Shown: positions 47,373 to 57,715, counted from the first letter of the stretch. The stretch: DNA of 64,000 bases from Chamaecyparis obtusa (GCA_027943335.1 BSBK01005141.1:124001-188000); one strand, 5' to 3'. The notes: generated by a model not told the origin, from the sequence alone. Numbers and translations are program-made.

Positions 47373-47390
47373 TGGCGCCCACCGTGGGGC
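47373..47390 (+). promoter_or_regulatory. Primer-binding site of element C
   Basis: TGGCGCCCACCGTGGGGC, four bases after the LTR. This form is familiar from Tat-lineage elements; I do not assign the tRNA. Confidence 0.75.
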
Positions 47391-47725
47391 CCTGAAAACG
47401 GGTTTCCTTTCATTTTCATTAATTATCTTGCTCTGAGGCTAAGGGTTTCAAGGGTCCTGGTATACTCTACAGGACGTTATTTTTTGTTTCTTTTTTGCCT
47501 ACAAAAAAGAAATTTTTTTTTTTTTGGCCTTTTTTTGTTTTTTTACAGGTTTTCAGGAAAATTTTTACAGGTTCTCTAAACAACAAAATCTTTTTTTTCT
47601 GCGAGTCCGTACTGTCTGTGTACAGATTTTCACGCGAGAGTGCAGAGATATCTGCGCGAGATTCTACTCCTGTAGCGTTTCTTCGCGCGAGACTGTACAA
47701 AATTTTGCCCCTGGTTCTGTGTTTT

Positions 47726-47853
47726 CTCGCGCGATACTGTGTGTTTTCTCGCGTGGGACTGGTGTTTCCTCGCGCGGGACTGTTGTTTTCTCGCGCGGAC
47801 CCTGTGTTTTCTCACGCGCTCAAGGTACTTCCTCGCGCGAGATTCTGGGGCAG
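47726..47853 (+). repeat. CGCG-rich 21-base tandem array in leader C
   Basis: Units start at 47726 (22 bases), 47748, 47769, 47790, 47811 and 47832 (partial), each opening CTCGCGCG or a variant and ending GTGTTTT or similar. CpG content is far above the surroundings. Looser copies with CGCGAGA extend left to about 47630. Confidence 0.8.
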
Positions 47854-48260
47854 TGAACTAAAATTTCCTGCTTTCTGTTTTACAGTTTCATTTTCCTAAC
47901 AAGTTTTCTGTTTTCTGTTGCATAAAATAATTTTGTTTTCTGCAGCATAACAGTTTTCTGCAGGACGATTTGACAAAGACATAAAAAAAACATACTAATG
48001 GTGTGAATGCAGGACGTTTGCCAAAGATCATTAAAACATTGTGTTTTCTTTCCTGCTTTATTCACATAGTTTAATTAGGGCTTCGTTAAAATTTCTTGTG
48101 GATTTCGATAGTGAGTAGGAATTTTGGCTCTTCATTACATGGAGGTGATGACCATGAATGAACCTAGAATTCTAATGATCTTACTAATATGACGAATCCG
48201 TAGGGAAGCGGAGAAAGTTAGCGAATCTTTAGCATTTCTATTCGCCAGGGGATTATGCTC

Positions 48261-48474
48261 TTCTCTCCTTGAGAGAGAACCAGAAACCCAAAAGCGTGTG
48301 GATTTGGTGGAGTGAAACTAACTCGGTGATTAAGTTTGTCTTGTGTGTCTGGGTAAAGAAACGGGCTAGAGAAGTATGCTCTTCTCCCTTTAGGAGAATC
48401 AGAAAATCAGAAACCCGAATCTGAGCCAAGTCCTGAGTCACCTTTAGAGGGCCTGCCGGAAGTTGAACCTCCGG
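48261..48474 (+). promoter_or_regulatory. Leader hairpin trio of element C
   Basis: Hairpin 1: TTCTCTC-CTTGA-GAGAGAA (48261-48279). Hairpin 2: TTCTCC-CTTTA-GGAGAA (48382-48398). Hairpin 3: CCGGA (48456-48460) with TCCGG (48470-48474). Hairpins 1 and 2 are preceded by TATGCTC as in A and B. Stem sequences differ from A and B while pairing is kept. Confidence 0.65.
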
Positions 48475-48623
48475 AAATGACCCAAGTGAGTACACACCTA
48501 TTGCCGGTGATTCCACCTCACTATAATAAAGCAAGTTTTGTTGAGTCTAAAGACTCCAAAACCATAGTAACTTCCTTTTCATGACTTTGACTATCATCAT
48601 GGAAAGGCTCTGTTTGTTGCACT

Positions 48624-48637
48624 GAGCGGCGCCGCTC
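48624..48637 (+). other. 14-base GC palindrome in leader C
   Basis: GAGCGGCGCCGCTC is a perfect self-complement. It could form a hairpin or an intermolecular duplex between two RNAs; no function is shown. Confidence 0.5.
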
Positions 48638-50089
48638 CGAGCCCTGCTTGCGGGGGTGTGTGACTTTCAGGTGTTGGTGTGGCTGCGAGGCCCCAGCTCT
48701 GTATCAGAGGCACTGAAGGTTATTGTGAACGGAAGCCAAGTAAAAACCTCTTAGTTAGTGGCCTACCCAGTTCATCTCCGAAAGGAGTCATAATCTTTGC
48801 ACAAGGAGGGGGAAGAATCTCTCCGTATGTTTATCATACACAGATTCCCATCATAGGCATACACCTGGACGTTTGGAGGCGGTTGCGACACTGGCCCCTG
48901 CTACAAGGGTAACCTTTGAACGTACACTGTTGAGTCCTTAGAAACACCAAAAACATGGGCGCCCTCTAGGGGGTGACACGGCTGTGTGAGGTGCACGTAT
49001 GCACATAAGCAATGGGGCAAAGATTTTGACTTCTCACCATTTTCTTTGGTAGGGATAACTATGTGCTTATTTTTTTTATAATCTTAAACATTGTCCAAAA
49101 CATCTTCAAACAAGACTCCCCTAATACTATCAAGTTTCTTTGTCCTTGATAGGTCTGTTAATGACTACTGCTTGCTTCACATGTGCTTAAAACAACTCAA
49201 AAACACCAAAATTTGCAACCCACGGACATAATCTGGTAATAGTGTCGCCTGCCTTCACCAGAACAAGCATCGCACGGCTTGCCTGAATATTATCGCCTGA
49301 GATCATTTTGTTGCATGCCCAGTTTCAGGTGTTTCATAAGCCTTTTTAACATATTTGGTCATAAAATCAGTGACTTACCTTGCCCTAGAAGCCTGTTTTC
49401 ACTCAAGTTTTCTAATTTTAGACTACTAAGGTGCAAAGCCTTTTCCAAGTGATGCCCAATCAGCTCAAGCATCCCAAAGCAAAGTTACCCAAATCAAAAG
49501 TTTACCAAGAGCAAAAAGTTGCCAAAAGAAACCTCAAGAGCTATCAATCCATCATCCAAGCAACCCAAGCCGAAGAGAAACAGCAAACCAGACTTGAGAA
49601 CATTGCCCATAACGCAAGAATTAAACAGTTTGCTTATCGATTCCGAGTAAACCATCATTACATCAACCTTGAGCCAGAAGATTGACTTGTCCTGTATTTA
49701 GGGTCCTTGTGTCTTTGACCTTTTTGAGATAGTAATCCTTGATCTCATAAGAAATTTTGCTTGAGATTGGCAAGTTAGGAATCGTTTCTGTCAAATAGAT
49801 AAATTTTTAGACTCTTTTGCTAACACACTTGGAGAGTGTTAGTAGTCTCTTTGTCCACTCATTTTCATACAATCAAACTCAAATACACTTTGTGCAAAGT
49901 CATCCTCCTGATCCATACGTGCTAGGGTATTCACCCAAAAGGAATTGAGCACCTCTGTGGCAGTGTTGGTTTGCACCTATTTACAAATACTTCTTTTCAC
50001 CATCTCTCTCGGACAAGAGAAAACTTTCACTATCCTAGTTTGGTATTGACGTTTCTTAGAATTGTCTATTTTCCTGAACTCTCCCTTTC

Positions 50090-51049
50090 ATGTCAGTAAC
50101 AACAAGATATCAAGTGAGCCAAGGAAAGCGACCCCAGATAGTCTTCAACCAACTACCCCCAGTTCAAACTCGTCAAAAGAGAAAGGAAAAGGAACCAATA
50201 TTTGACCAGTCACCTAGGAGTAAGTCTGACACCTGGTTTGACCCAAAGAGCCATTTTAGTGATTTGAGTACCCCCTCAACACCTTCACACTCAGGTATGG
50301 ATATGAGTTATACCATGACTCGACGGGAGAGGGAAGCTATGGATCAAACCCTTGATGATATCTATGAAAGACACAGAGACAAGATGTTGTTTGGTAATTC
50401 CTCTCATGATGCTCAACCTAGTTCACCCCCCATCAGCACTAGGTACCTAGATGCACATCAACGAGCTGACAGGCATGAGAGACGAGCTCACCCAGACCAA
50501 TGGTCACAACATGAAGACCAAGACAATGAACCTGGTGATGCTCATGTCAATGCAACGTATACCAATGATTTGTACAAACATTCAAGACCAAACTCTCCAC
50601 TCTGAACAGCCTCAAGGCATACAAGTGAGAGGCTAAAAAGAATTGAGAAGGAAAAACAAGTTGCACAAAATGAACGAGCTGCAAAAGAAGAAAAACTTAG
50701 GCTTCTCGAAGAGGAACAACGAGCCTTGTTGGACATAGAGAGAAAAGCATTCCAAGAGGAGCAAGATAGGCTGTTAGCCCAACAATTAAACACTCAATTC
50801 AACAACAGGGGTGCTAACAGTGGAAATAATTCTCCCTCCACCCCTTCCAAAACACCACGAAGTCGAAGGAGGTCACGAACCCCTTCTAGATCTCCTAGTC
50901 CTAGAGGAAGAAGGGCCTCTCAGTATGCTCACTATAGGAGGCAAACCCCTCCTAGAAACTCAAGACCACACTCCCAACATGCACATCATGGTTCCCAACA
51001 TGGAGGTGGTAGCTCACATTATGACCTTGATACTCAAGACTTTATGTGA
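50090..51049 (+). pseudogene. Element C gag N-terminal region, two TGA stops
   Basis: ATG at 50090 (CTTTCATGTCAGTAAC), the start context shared with A and B. The frame is the same as the long downstream gag-pol frame and is broken only by TGA at 50603-50605 and 51047-51049. The protein has a Gln/Arg-rich start, a coiled-coil-like segment (AAKEEKLRLLEEEQRALLD) and a Ser/Arg-rich block (RSRRRSRTPSRSPSPRG, about 50859-50911) conserved in B. B has Arg (AGA) at the second TGA and Lys (AAA) at the first. CGA to TGA deamination is the simplest explanation for the second. A His-rich tail (HAHHGSQHGGG) precedes the second stop. Confidence 0.85.
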
Positions 51050-54000
51050 ATGCAACAAGAGCCTATTTTCCAACAGTATGTAGATAGGTATTTGGAACAA
51101 AACAAAGATAAGTTCTTGGAAAGTCTAATCAACAAGGGTGCCAGAGTCCCTTATGACTTTGATGTAGACAACAAGATACAAAAACAAAGTCCCTCTCAAG
51201 AGGAAGAAATCCGTCAAATGAAGCACATGATGGAAAAAATGATGCAACCTAAGAGCTCATTCTCACTAGACTCTATTTGTCCTAATCCATTTGACAAAAG
51301 TGTGAGTATGAAAGATTTTCCAAAGAGGGTGGAATTCCCACAATATGATAAATATGACGGCAGTGGTGACCCACATGACCATGTGCGTCAATTCTATACC
51401 ATGAGCTTTGAATTCTATCAGGATGATTCCTATTTGATGAGGTTGTTCCCTAGAAGTCTTAAAGGACAAGCAATGGAATGGTTCACCAACATCACTCCCC
51501 CTGTCAAGACTTTTAGAGAACTTGTTCATAGATTTGTCCAACACTTCTCGTACAATCTATCAAGATCAGTTACTATGTTGGACCTATGCAACTTGAAACA
51601 AAATCAGGGAGAACCCTTTGTTACCTTCTTGCAAAGGTGGAGGAGAAAGTGCTCTCAGTATCCTAGGACCATCCATGAGGATGAAAAGATTGACATCCTT
51701 GTTAATAACTTGGTGCCTGAAATGAGATATGAGATCAAAAAGATAGTCTTCAATTCCTTCGATACCATGATTGAAACTGCATGTCGAATTGAAGATGTTC
51801 TCAAAGAACAAGGCATTTTGACCAAACATAGCAACAATGGCAACAATGGTCAGCACAACAACAAGGATAAAGGGAAGAACACCTACTGGAACAAAAACAA
51901 ACAAGTTGTCAATGACGGAGTTGTAGACGCTCCCCAACCTAAAGATCAAGCCGTTCTTCACTTGTCCAGTGCAGTTCAAGCTATGAAGCTCAATGCACCT
52001 CCTCAACAAGAGAGCAAGCCACGGTATCAAGAGAAGCCTAAAAAGGAAAAACGTCAATTTTCCAAGCTTGGTGATTCTTACGAGGATGTTTTCAAAATGC
52101 TCATTGCCAATAATCTTGTGCATCCACAAGATCCAGCAAAACATTACATCCCTGACATTAAGCCACATTGGTGGGATGAGAAGGCTTTCTGCATATTTCA
52201 TAATGGCATTGGGCATACCATTGAAAATTGTTGGAAACTCAAGCACATTATCCAAGACCTCATTGAGAGTGGAAAACTTAAGGTGGATGGACTAAATACC
52301 AATGCTGATCACAAAGCATTTAAAGAACCATTGCCTAAGTATGACAAGGGGGAAACCTCTAAACAAAAGGATGGCAAGGCTGCTATCAACTACATGTATA
52401 CAGCGGCAGAAAATGTGATAAACATGCTTGAAGTTGTGGAGCCAAGTGTTAACATGATGAGGAGTAAGGACCCACATGGTTATGACTCTCCCCCTATCTT
52501 TGACAAAGAACCTGTTGTGGTGCTGAGAGGTCCTCATTCTAGGTCATCTTCCCAAGCCCTGAATGCTGTTACTAGGAGTCAAGGTCCTATCATTCTTAGA
52601 GGTCCTAATTCAGGTCCATCCAATAAACCCAAGCAAGTGGCATCCAAGAATGTCACTAAGTCCACCATTGCTCCCAAACCAAACTATAATCTTGTAGATC
52701 AGCTACAAAAAACTCCAGCGCAAATATCAATACTGGAGCTTCTAGAGTTGTCCCCTAGACATAAGCAGATCCTTGAGGATGCTTTGCGCATAGCAAATGT
52801 CCCTAACGACATAGATACAGACCAATTTCAAGGCATGGTTAACCACATTTCCAGCCCACATTACCTCTCTTTCTCAGAAGATGATGACAAATCCCTAAGC
52901 CACCCACACAATCTCGCCCTTCACATTGAAGTAATGATTCATAAAACTCGTGTCAGGCGCGTGTTGATAGATGGGGGTGCTGGGCTAAATATTTGTACAT
53001 TAAGTTTGTTAAAAACCTTGGGCTATTCAGAGGAGGTGATCGACAGTCAAAAGAAGATCACTATAAAGGCCTATGATGAGGCAGAACGAAGTTCCAAGGG
53101 GTTAGCTGTCCTTCCTGTCAGGATTGGCCCAGTTGAAAAAGACATCTTGTTCCAAATTGTTGATACTGGACCCCTTGCATACAATATTTTACTAGGTAGA
53201 CCATGGATTCATGACATGCAGGCAGTGCCGTCTACCTACCACCAATGTGTTAAGTTCCCCTACAATGGAGTTGAAATTTGCATACCAGGGGATAACACTT
53301 TATCAATTAATTCAATCTCAGCTAATGTTCATGTCCCTCTTAATCGAGATGCAGAGGATTATCAAGAAACTTTAACAGACTGTCAAAACAAATTTAAATC
53401 AGTAGACCTTGGCATGGGGGGGTATCAACTTGACTCTTTTGCAAAGATGCCAATTTCCCCTCGGTCATATGGAAAACCTTCACAGGAAATGAAACTGTCT
53501 TCTTCAGCGATGACACTATTTGACACATTTGTTGAATCCTCAGTACCAATACAAGATGAAAAAGAGGAAGTAGCTATTCGAGATTGGATGTACAAAGAGG
53601 AGAAATACCAGCACAATGAAAATTTCTCCCCCTCTCCTAAGCCTTATGGGAGAGGATATACTCTTGTCAAAAAGATGGGTTATCCAGGATATGGCCCTCT
53701 TAACCACAGATTAGATGCTAGAGCCGAACCACTTAATCATGATCTTTTTGGACGTAAGTCTAAGAAACCGGTTGGCCTAGGATTTATGAAGAAAAACAAG
53801 CACGCTATCCCCATTCCTGATAAGCGGGATAGCAAAGCTGACATAGAATATGTACCAGACTTGACCAATCAACAAGACATGATAGATGATTGGGTTCCTT
53901 CAACAAATCTCCTTTGGGGAGATTCAGAAAATATGACTACCAGTACACACCAAATCACTACTGAAGGACATGCTGAAAATTTCATCCGAGAAGGTGTGAC

Positions 54001-57000
54001 TCTCGAAGATGTCCAGGCTTCTACCTCGAGGCTTAGGAAACCCAGCTGGTGTAAACATCCTAGCAAGGATTCAGACACAGACTCAAATGAGTATGAATGG
54101 GATTCACTCTCAGATGCAACAGTTGATTTGGATATGGATGTTGTTCATGCTTATAGTACTCAACCCAACGTAGCTAATGAGTCATGTGTTAGATTAGAAG
54201 ATTCAAACCCACATGTCGCATTAGTAGACGATTCTTCACTTGATGGGATGAATCTTGATTTAGAAACCTTAGAGGGATACTTGACAGACTCCGATTCTGC
54301 GGTCACCAGAGATGACATCCCCTATATCCTTAATATTGAACCAGACATCAATCTACCCCTCATTAATCCCAACCTTATTGATTGGTCTCAATGTCATCAA
54401 GAGCCTCAACTCTTGACATTTTCCAATGACTATGAGATCACTTGCTACCTAAATGCTGTTCAACCTATAGTCTCTTCCACCAGTGAACCAGCTACCAGCA
54501 TGACAGAATCAGACATCAAGTACCTTAGTCACAAGATAAAAAGAAAAGAAAAAAAGAATAAGAGTTATGATGGCGAAAACCACTATGTGGCGGTGTCAGA
54601 ACCAAAAAAAGTAAAAATAAAAGACATATCCAAAGGTGAAAACCTCTCTGAGGCACCTACGAATGAGGTACTTGATAGTCTCCCAAGTTATTTTCATGAC
54701 AGATCATTAGTATTGGTGGAGCCTACAGATGCTGTTAATTTGGCCACAGAAGAGGCTCCAAAACTTGTACACTTGGCTAAATCTTTATCACCTCAAGAAA
54801 AGAAAGCCTACACTGAGTTCCTCCAAAAGAAGCAAATTAATTTTGCATGGACATATTCGGACATGCCAGGGTTGGACACTAATCTCATTATGCATCATTT
54901 GTCCATAGCTCCGGGTGTGAAACCAGTCAAACAAAAGTTACGAAAAATGCACCCTCATATAGCTCTTTTAGTAAAAGCTGAATTAGAAAAGCTCCTTGGT
55001 GCAGGATTCATTAGAGCAGTAGACTATGCTGACTGGATTTCCAACATTGTACCTATTTCCAAACACGATAAATCCATCCGAATCTGCACAGATTTTAGAG
55101 ATCTTAATAGAGCATGCCCAAAGGACGATTTTCCACTTCCTAACATAGACATGATAGTGGACATGACGGCGGGCTATGAGATCTACTCCTTGATGGATGG
55201 TTTTTCTGGGTATAATCAGATCAAGATTGCTCCTGAGGATCAAGAAAAGACTGCATTCACATGTGCGTGGGGTACTTACTGTTGGAACGTCATGCCCTTT
55301 GGATTAAAAAATGCAGGAGCTACTTATCAAAGAGCTATGACAACCATCTTCCATGACATGATGCATAAAAATATGGAAGATTATGTGGATGACACCCTCG
55401 TTAAGTCCAAGAAAAGAGGAACACACCTGGCTGATTTAGAAGCAATTCTGGATCGTATGGAACAATTTCAACTGAGGTTAAATCCAAAAAAGTGTGCATT
55501 TGGTGTTACTTCTGGCAAACTAGTGGGGTTCATCATTTCAGCTAAAGGGATAGAAGTGGACCCTGAAAAGGTTCAGGCCATTATAAACATGCCACCTCCT
55601 AAAAATGTCAGTCAAATGAGGAGTCTTCAAGGATGCCTTCAATCCATAAGGAGGTTTATTTCACAATTAGCTGATAGGGCACAACCCTTTAACAAAAATC
55701 TGCATAAAGGGGTTCAATGTGTCTGGAATGAAGATTGCCAGAAAAGCATGGATCAGATTAAGGAATATTTGGCACATCCTCCTATCTTAATGCCTCCCAT
55801 TCCAGGAAAACCCCTTATTTTGTATGTCTCAGCTACTGAATCTTCATTGGGGGCATTGTTGGCTCAATTAGATGAACAAGGGAAAGAAAGGGCCATATAC
55901 TATATTAGCCGCACTCTAGTGGCTTATGAGATCAATTACACAAGTATTGAAAAAGCTTGCCTTGTAGTAGTGTTTGCCTCTCAAAAGCTGCGACACTATA
56001 TGCTTGCGCATACCATTCATCTTATAGCAAAAATTGATCCCCTCAAATACTTGCTCGGTAAAGCTGCTCTCACGGGTAGACTTGCTAAATGGATGATGAT
56101 TCTTTCTGAATTTGACATAGAGTATATTGAACGCAAGGCAATCAAAGGCCAGGCTATTGCAGATCAACTGGCTAACTTTCCAATTGAAGATAATATGCCG
56201 GTTCAAGTCAACTTCCCAGACGAACATCTCATGTACATGACTGAGAGATCCTGGAAGCTATTCTTTGATGGTTCCTACATGCACAATGGTTCTGGAGCTG
56301 GCGTGTTGTTTGTCTCTCCTCATTGGTATACTATTCCCAAATCCTACAAGTTACTATTTCCATGCACAAACAACATAGCTGAATATGAGGCTTTAACAAA
56401 TGGACTCAAAATGGCTATAGAGTGGAATATCAAAGAGCTACATATCTATGGGGATTCTCAGCTAATCATTAATCAGGTTAATGAGCAATACCAAACAAAA
56501 GATAACAAGTTGATACCTTATAAAAAAATGGTTGATTCATTAAGACGGTATTTTACCTTTGTCACTTTTCAACAAATCCCCAGAGCTGAGAATAAAGCAG
56601 CCGATGCTATGGCCACCCTTGCTTCACTTCTGCAGTTAACAGAACACGAGTTCAGATATGAGTTCCTAGTGGAAGAGCTACGTTATACCATATTTGACTC
56701 ACCCGAAAGCCATGTCATATGTACCATAATCAACCATGAATCCTCCCGCTATGGTGCCATTTACTCCTATCTCCGTGATGGCATCATCCCTGACACTTTC
56801 AACCGGTCTGAAAGAAGAAACCTCATCCGTAATGCCTCTCGCCATTCCCTCATCTCTGGTGATTTGTATAGGAGGGGTCTAGATGGGACACTTTTTAGGT
56901 GTTTAGAAAAGGAGGAATTAGATCAAGCGCTAGTTGACATCCACGAGGGCATATGTGGGGGACTTTCTAATGGTCTTTCCATGGCTAGAAGGTTGCTTAG

Positions 57001-57622
57001 GGCGGGATACTATTGGCCTACAATGCAGATGGACGCGATAAAATTTGCCAAATCTTGTGAAAAATGTCAGAAACATGGACACCTGATACATGCTCCAGGT
57101 AGGGAGTTAATTCCTTCTATCTCTCACTGGCCATTTCAGCGATGGGCCTTTGACCTTGTTGGGCAAATTCATCCCAACTCATCAGGTGGGCACAAATTCA
57201 TTATCACTGCTACTGACTATTTCACAAAATGGGTAGAGGCTGTCCCACTTTCTGTTGCCTCAGGCAAGACAGTATCTCTATTCATCTTAAACCATATCAT
57301 CTGTCGATATGGAGTTCCATCTGAAATCATCACTGACAATGGAGGTCAGTTCAATAACAAGGACCTTACACAACTCTGCCAAAGATTCAGGATAAAACAA
57401 CATTGGTCCTCCATTTACTTCCCGCAAGGAAATGGTCAGGCAGAGGCTTCAAATAAAACCATTCTCAAGATTCTACACAGAACAGTTCACAAGAATGGTA
57501 GAGACTGGCACCTACAGATAAATCCGGCCTTGTGGGCCTATAGAATGAGTATTCGTACTCCAACGGGGGCATCCTTTGTATATAATTATGGTCCTGAAAA
57601 AATCCAAAAAATTGATATATGA
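51050..57622 (+). CDS. Element C gag-protease-RT-RNase H-integrase polyprotein (integrase truncated)
   Basis: 2190 codons open without interruption. Approximate residues: gag core 1-290 (YDKYDGSGDPHDHVRQF); zinc-knuckle-like FCIFHNGIGHTIENC ~380-395; protease active-site LIDGGAGLNIC ~638; G-patch-like YTLVKKMGYPGYGP ~870; acidic linker; RT ~1290-1500 with YVDD ~1444; gypsy RNase H ~1590-1715, whose first Asp is lost (YVSATESS); archaeal-type RNase H ~1733-1857 with FDG, AEYEA, GDSQL and ADAMA all present; integrase from ~1960, where the second zinc-binding His looks lost (GGLSNG), core with TATDYFTKW, TDNGGQF and GQAEASNK (D, D, E intact). The frame ends 15 codons after a deletion that removes the integrase C-terminal domain (~440 bp versus E). 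The ATG at 51050 follows a nonsense codon, so the true start is probably 50090. Confidence 0.9.
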   Translation: MQQEPIFQQYVDRYLEQNKDKFLESLINKGARVPYDFDVDNKIQKQSPSQEEEIRQMKHMMEKMMQPKSSFSLDSICPNPFDKSVSMKDFPKRVEFPQYDKYDGSGDPHDHVRQFYTMSFEFYQDDSYLMRLFPRSLKGQAMEWFTNITPPVKTFRELVHRFVQHFSYNLSRSVTMLDLCNLKQNQGEPFVTFLQRWRRKCSQYPRTIHEDEKIDILVNNLVPEMRYEIKKIVFNSFDTMIETACRIEDVLKEQGILTKHSNNGNNGQHNNKDKGKNTYWNKNKQVVNDGVVDAPQPKDQAVLHLSSAVQAMKLNAPPQQESKPRYQEKPKKEKRQFSKLGDSYEDVFKMLIANNLVHPQDPAKHYIPDIKPHWWDEKAFCIFHNGIGHTIENCWKLKHIIQDLIESGKLKVDGLNTNADHKAFKEPLPKYDKGETSKQKDGKAAINYMYTAAENVINMLEVVEPSVNMMRSKDPHGYDSPPIFDKEPVVVLRGPHSRSSSQALNAVTRSQGPIILRGPNSGPSNKPKQVASKNVTKSTIAPKPNYNLVDQLQKTPAQISILELLELSPRHKQILEDALRIANVPNDIDTDQFQGMVNHISSPHYLSFSEDDDKSLSHPHNLALHIEVMIHKTRVRRVLIDGGAGLNICTLSLLKTLGYSEEVIDSQKKITIKAYDEAERSSKGLAVLPVRIGPVEKDILFQIVDTGPLAYNILLGRPWIHDMQAVPSTYHQCVKFPYNGVEICIPGDNTLSINSISANVHVPLNRDAEDYQETLTDCQNKFKSVDLGMGGYQLDSFAKMPISPRSYGKPSQEMKLSSSAMTLFDTFVESSVPIQDEKEEVAIRDWMYKEEKYQHNENFSPSPKPYGRGYTLVKKMGYPGYGPLNHRLDARAEPLNHDLFGRKSKKPVGLGFMKKNKHAIPIPDKRDSKADIEYVPDLTNQQDMIDDWVPSTNLLWGDSENMTTSTHQITTEGHAENFIREGVTLEDVQASTSRLRKPSWCKHPSKDSDTDSNEYEWDSLSDATVDLDMDVVHAYSTQPNVANESCVRLEDSNPHVALVDDSSLDGMNLDLETLEGYLTDSDSAVTRDDIPYILNIEPDINLPLINPNLIDWSQCHQEPQLLTFSNDYEITCYLNAVQPIVSSTSEPATSMTESDIKYLSHKIKRKEKKNKSYDGENHYVAVSEPKKVKIKDISKGENLSEAPTNEVLDSLPSYFHDRSLVLVEPTDAVNLATEEAPKLVHLAKSLSPQEKKAYTEFLQKKQINFAWTYSDMPGLDTNLIMHHLSIAPGVKPVKQKLRKMHPHIALLVKAELEKLLGAGFIRAVDYADWISNIVPISKHDKSIRICTDFRDLNRACPKDDFPLPNIDMIVDMTAGYEIYSLMDGFSGYNQIKIAPEDQEKTAFTCAWGTYCWNVMPFGLKNAGATYQRAMTTIFHDMMHKNMEDYVDDTLVKSKKRGTHLADLEAILDRMEQFQLRLNPKKCAFGVTSGKLVGFIISAKGIEVDPEKVQAIINMPPPKNVSQMRSLQGCLQSIRRFISQLADRAQPFNKNLHKGVQCVWNEDCQKSMDQIKEYLAHPPILMPPIPGKPLILYVSATESSLGALLAQLDEQGKERAIYYISRTLVAYEINYTSIEKACLVVVFASQKLRHYMLAHTIHLIAKIDPLKYLLGKAALTGRLAKWMMILSEFDIEYIERKAIKGQAIADQLANFPIEDNMPVQVNFPDEHLMYMTERSWKLFFDGSYMHNGSGAGVLFVSPHWYTIPKSYKLLFPCTNNIAEYEALTNGLKMAIEWNIKELHIYGDSQLIINQVNEQYQTKDNKLIPYKKMVDSLRRYFTFVTFQQIPRAENKAADAMATLASLLQLTEHEFRYEFLVEELRYTIFDSPESHVICTIINHESSRYGAIYSYLRDGIIPDTFNRSERRNLIRNASRHSLISGDLYRRGLDGTLFRCLEKEELDQALVDIHEGICGGLSNGLSMARRLLRAGYYWPTMQMDAIKFAKSCEKCQKHGHLIHAPGRELIPSISHWPFQRWAFDLVGQIHPNSSGGHKFIITATDYFTKWVEAVPLSVASGKTVSLFILNHIICRYGVPSEIITDNGGQFNNKDLTQLCQRFRIKQHWSSIYFPQGNGQAEASNKTILKILHRTVHKNGRDWHLQINPALWAYRMSIRTPTGASFVYNYGPEKIQKIDI

Positions 57623-57681
57623 TCCTGAAAAAAATACAAAAAAATAAAAAATTCAAAAAATACAAAAAAAAAATAGAAAAT

Positions 57682-57715
57682 GTGCCTCGGTGAAAACCTG
57701 GAAACAGGCGCCTTG
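57682..57715 (+). promoter_or_regulatory. GNRA double-hairpin module C1
   Basis: Outer GTGCC (57682-57686) with GGCGC (57707-57711), GGT-GAAA-ACC (57689-57698), CCTG-GAAA-CAGG (57697-57708). All stems pair (one U-G). Confidence 0.65.

Larger units (their letters stand above)
47369..50089 (+). other. Element C leader
   Basis: 2.7 kb, non-coding, with CpG-rich islands unlike the AT-rich surroundings. In order: a T-rich tract, a CGCG-rich 21-base tandem array (47726-47853), the hairpin trio (48261-48474), GAGTC-TAAA-GACTC (48543-48556), a 14-base GC palindrome (48624-48637), and loosely TATCGCC-containing sequence near 49235-49300. A Lys/Gln-rich open frame from ATG 49452 to 49685 (77 codons) has no counterpart I can see in A or B and is not called a gene. 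Confidence 0.7.

Noticed and set aside
49452..49685. Lys/Gln-rich open frame in C's leader as a small gene
   Set aside because: No counterpart is visible in the leaders of A or B, and it lies in a UTR with many other structures.
51050..57622. The 2190-codon frame as a cellular gene
   Set aside because: Every domain is retroelement gag or pol, and it lies between LTRs with a target duplication.
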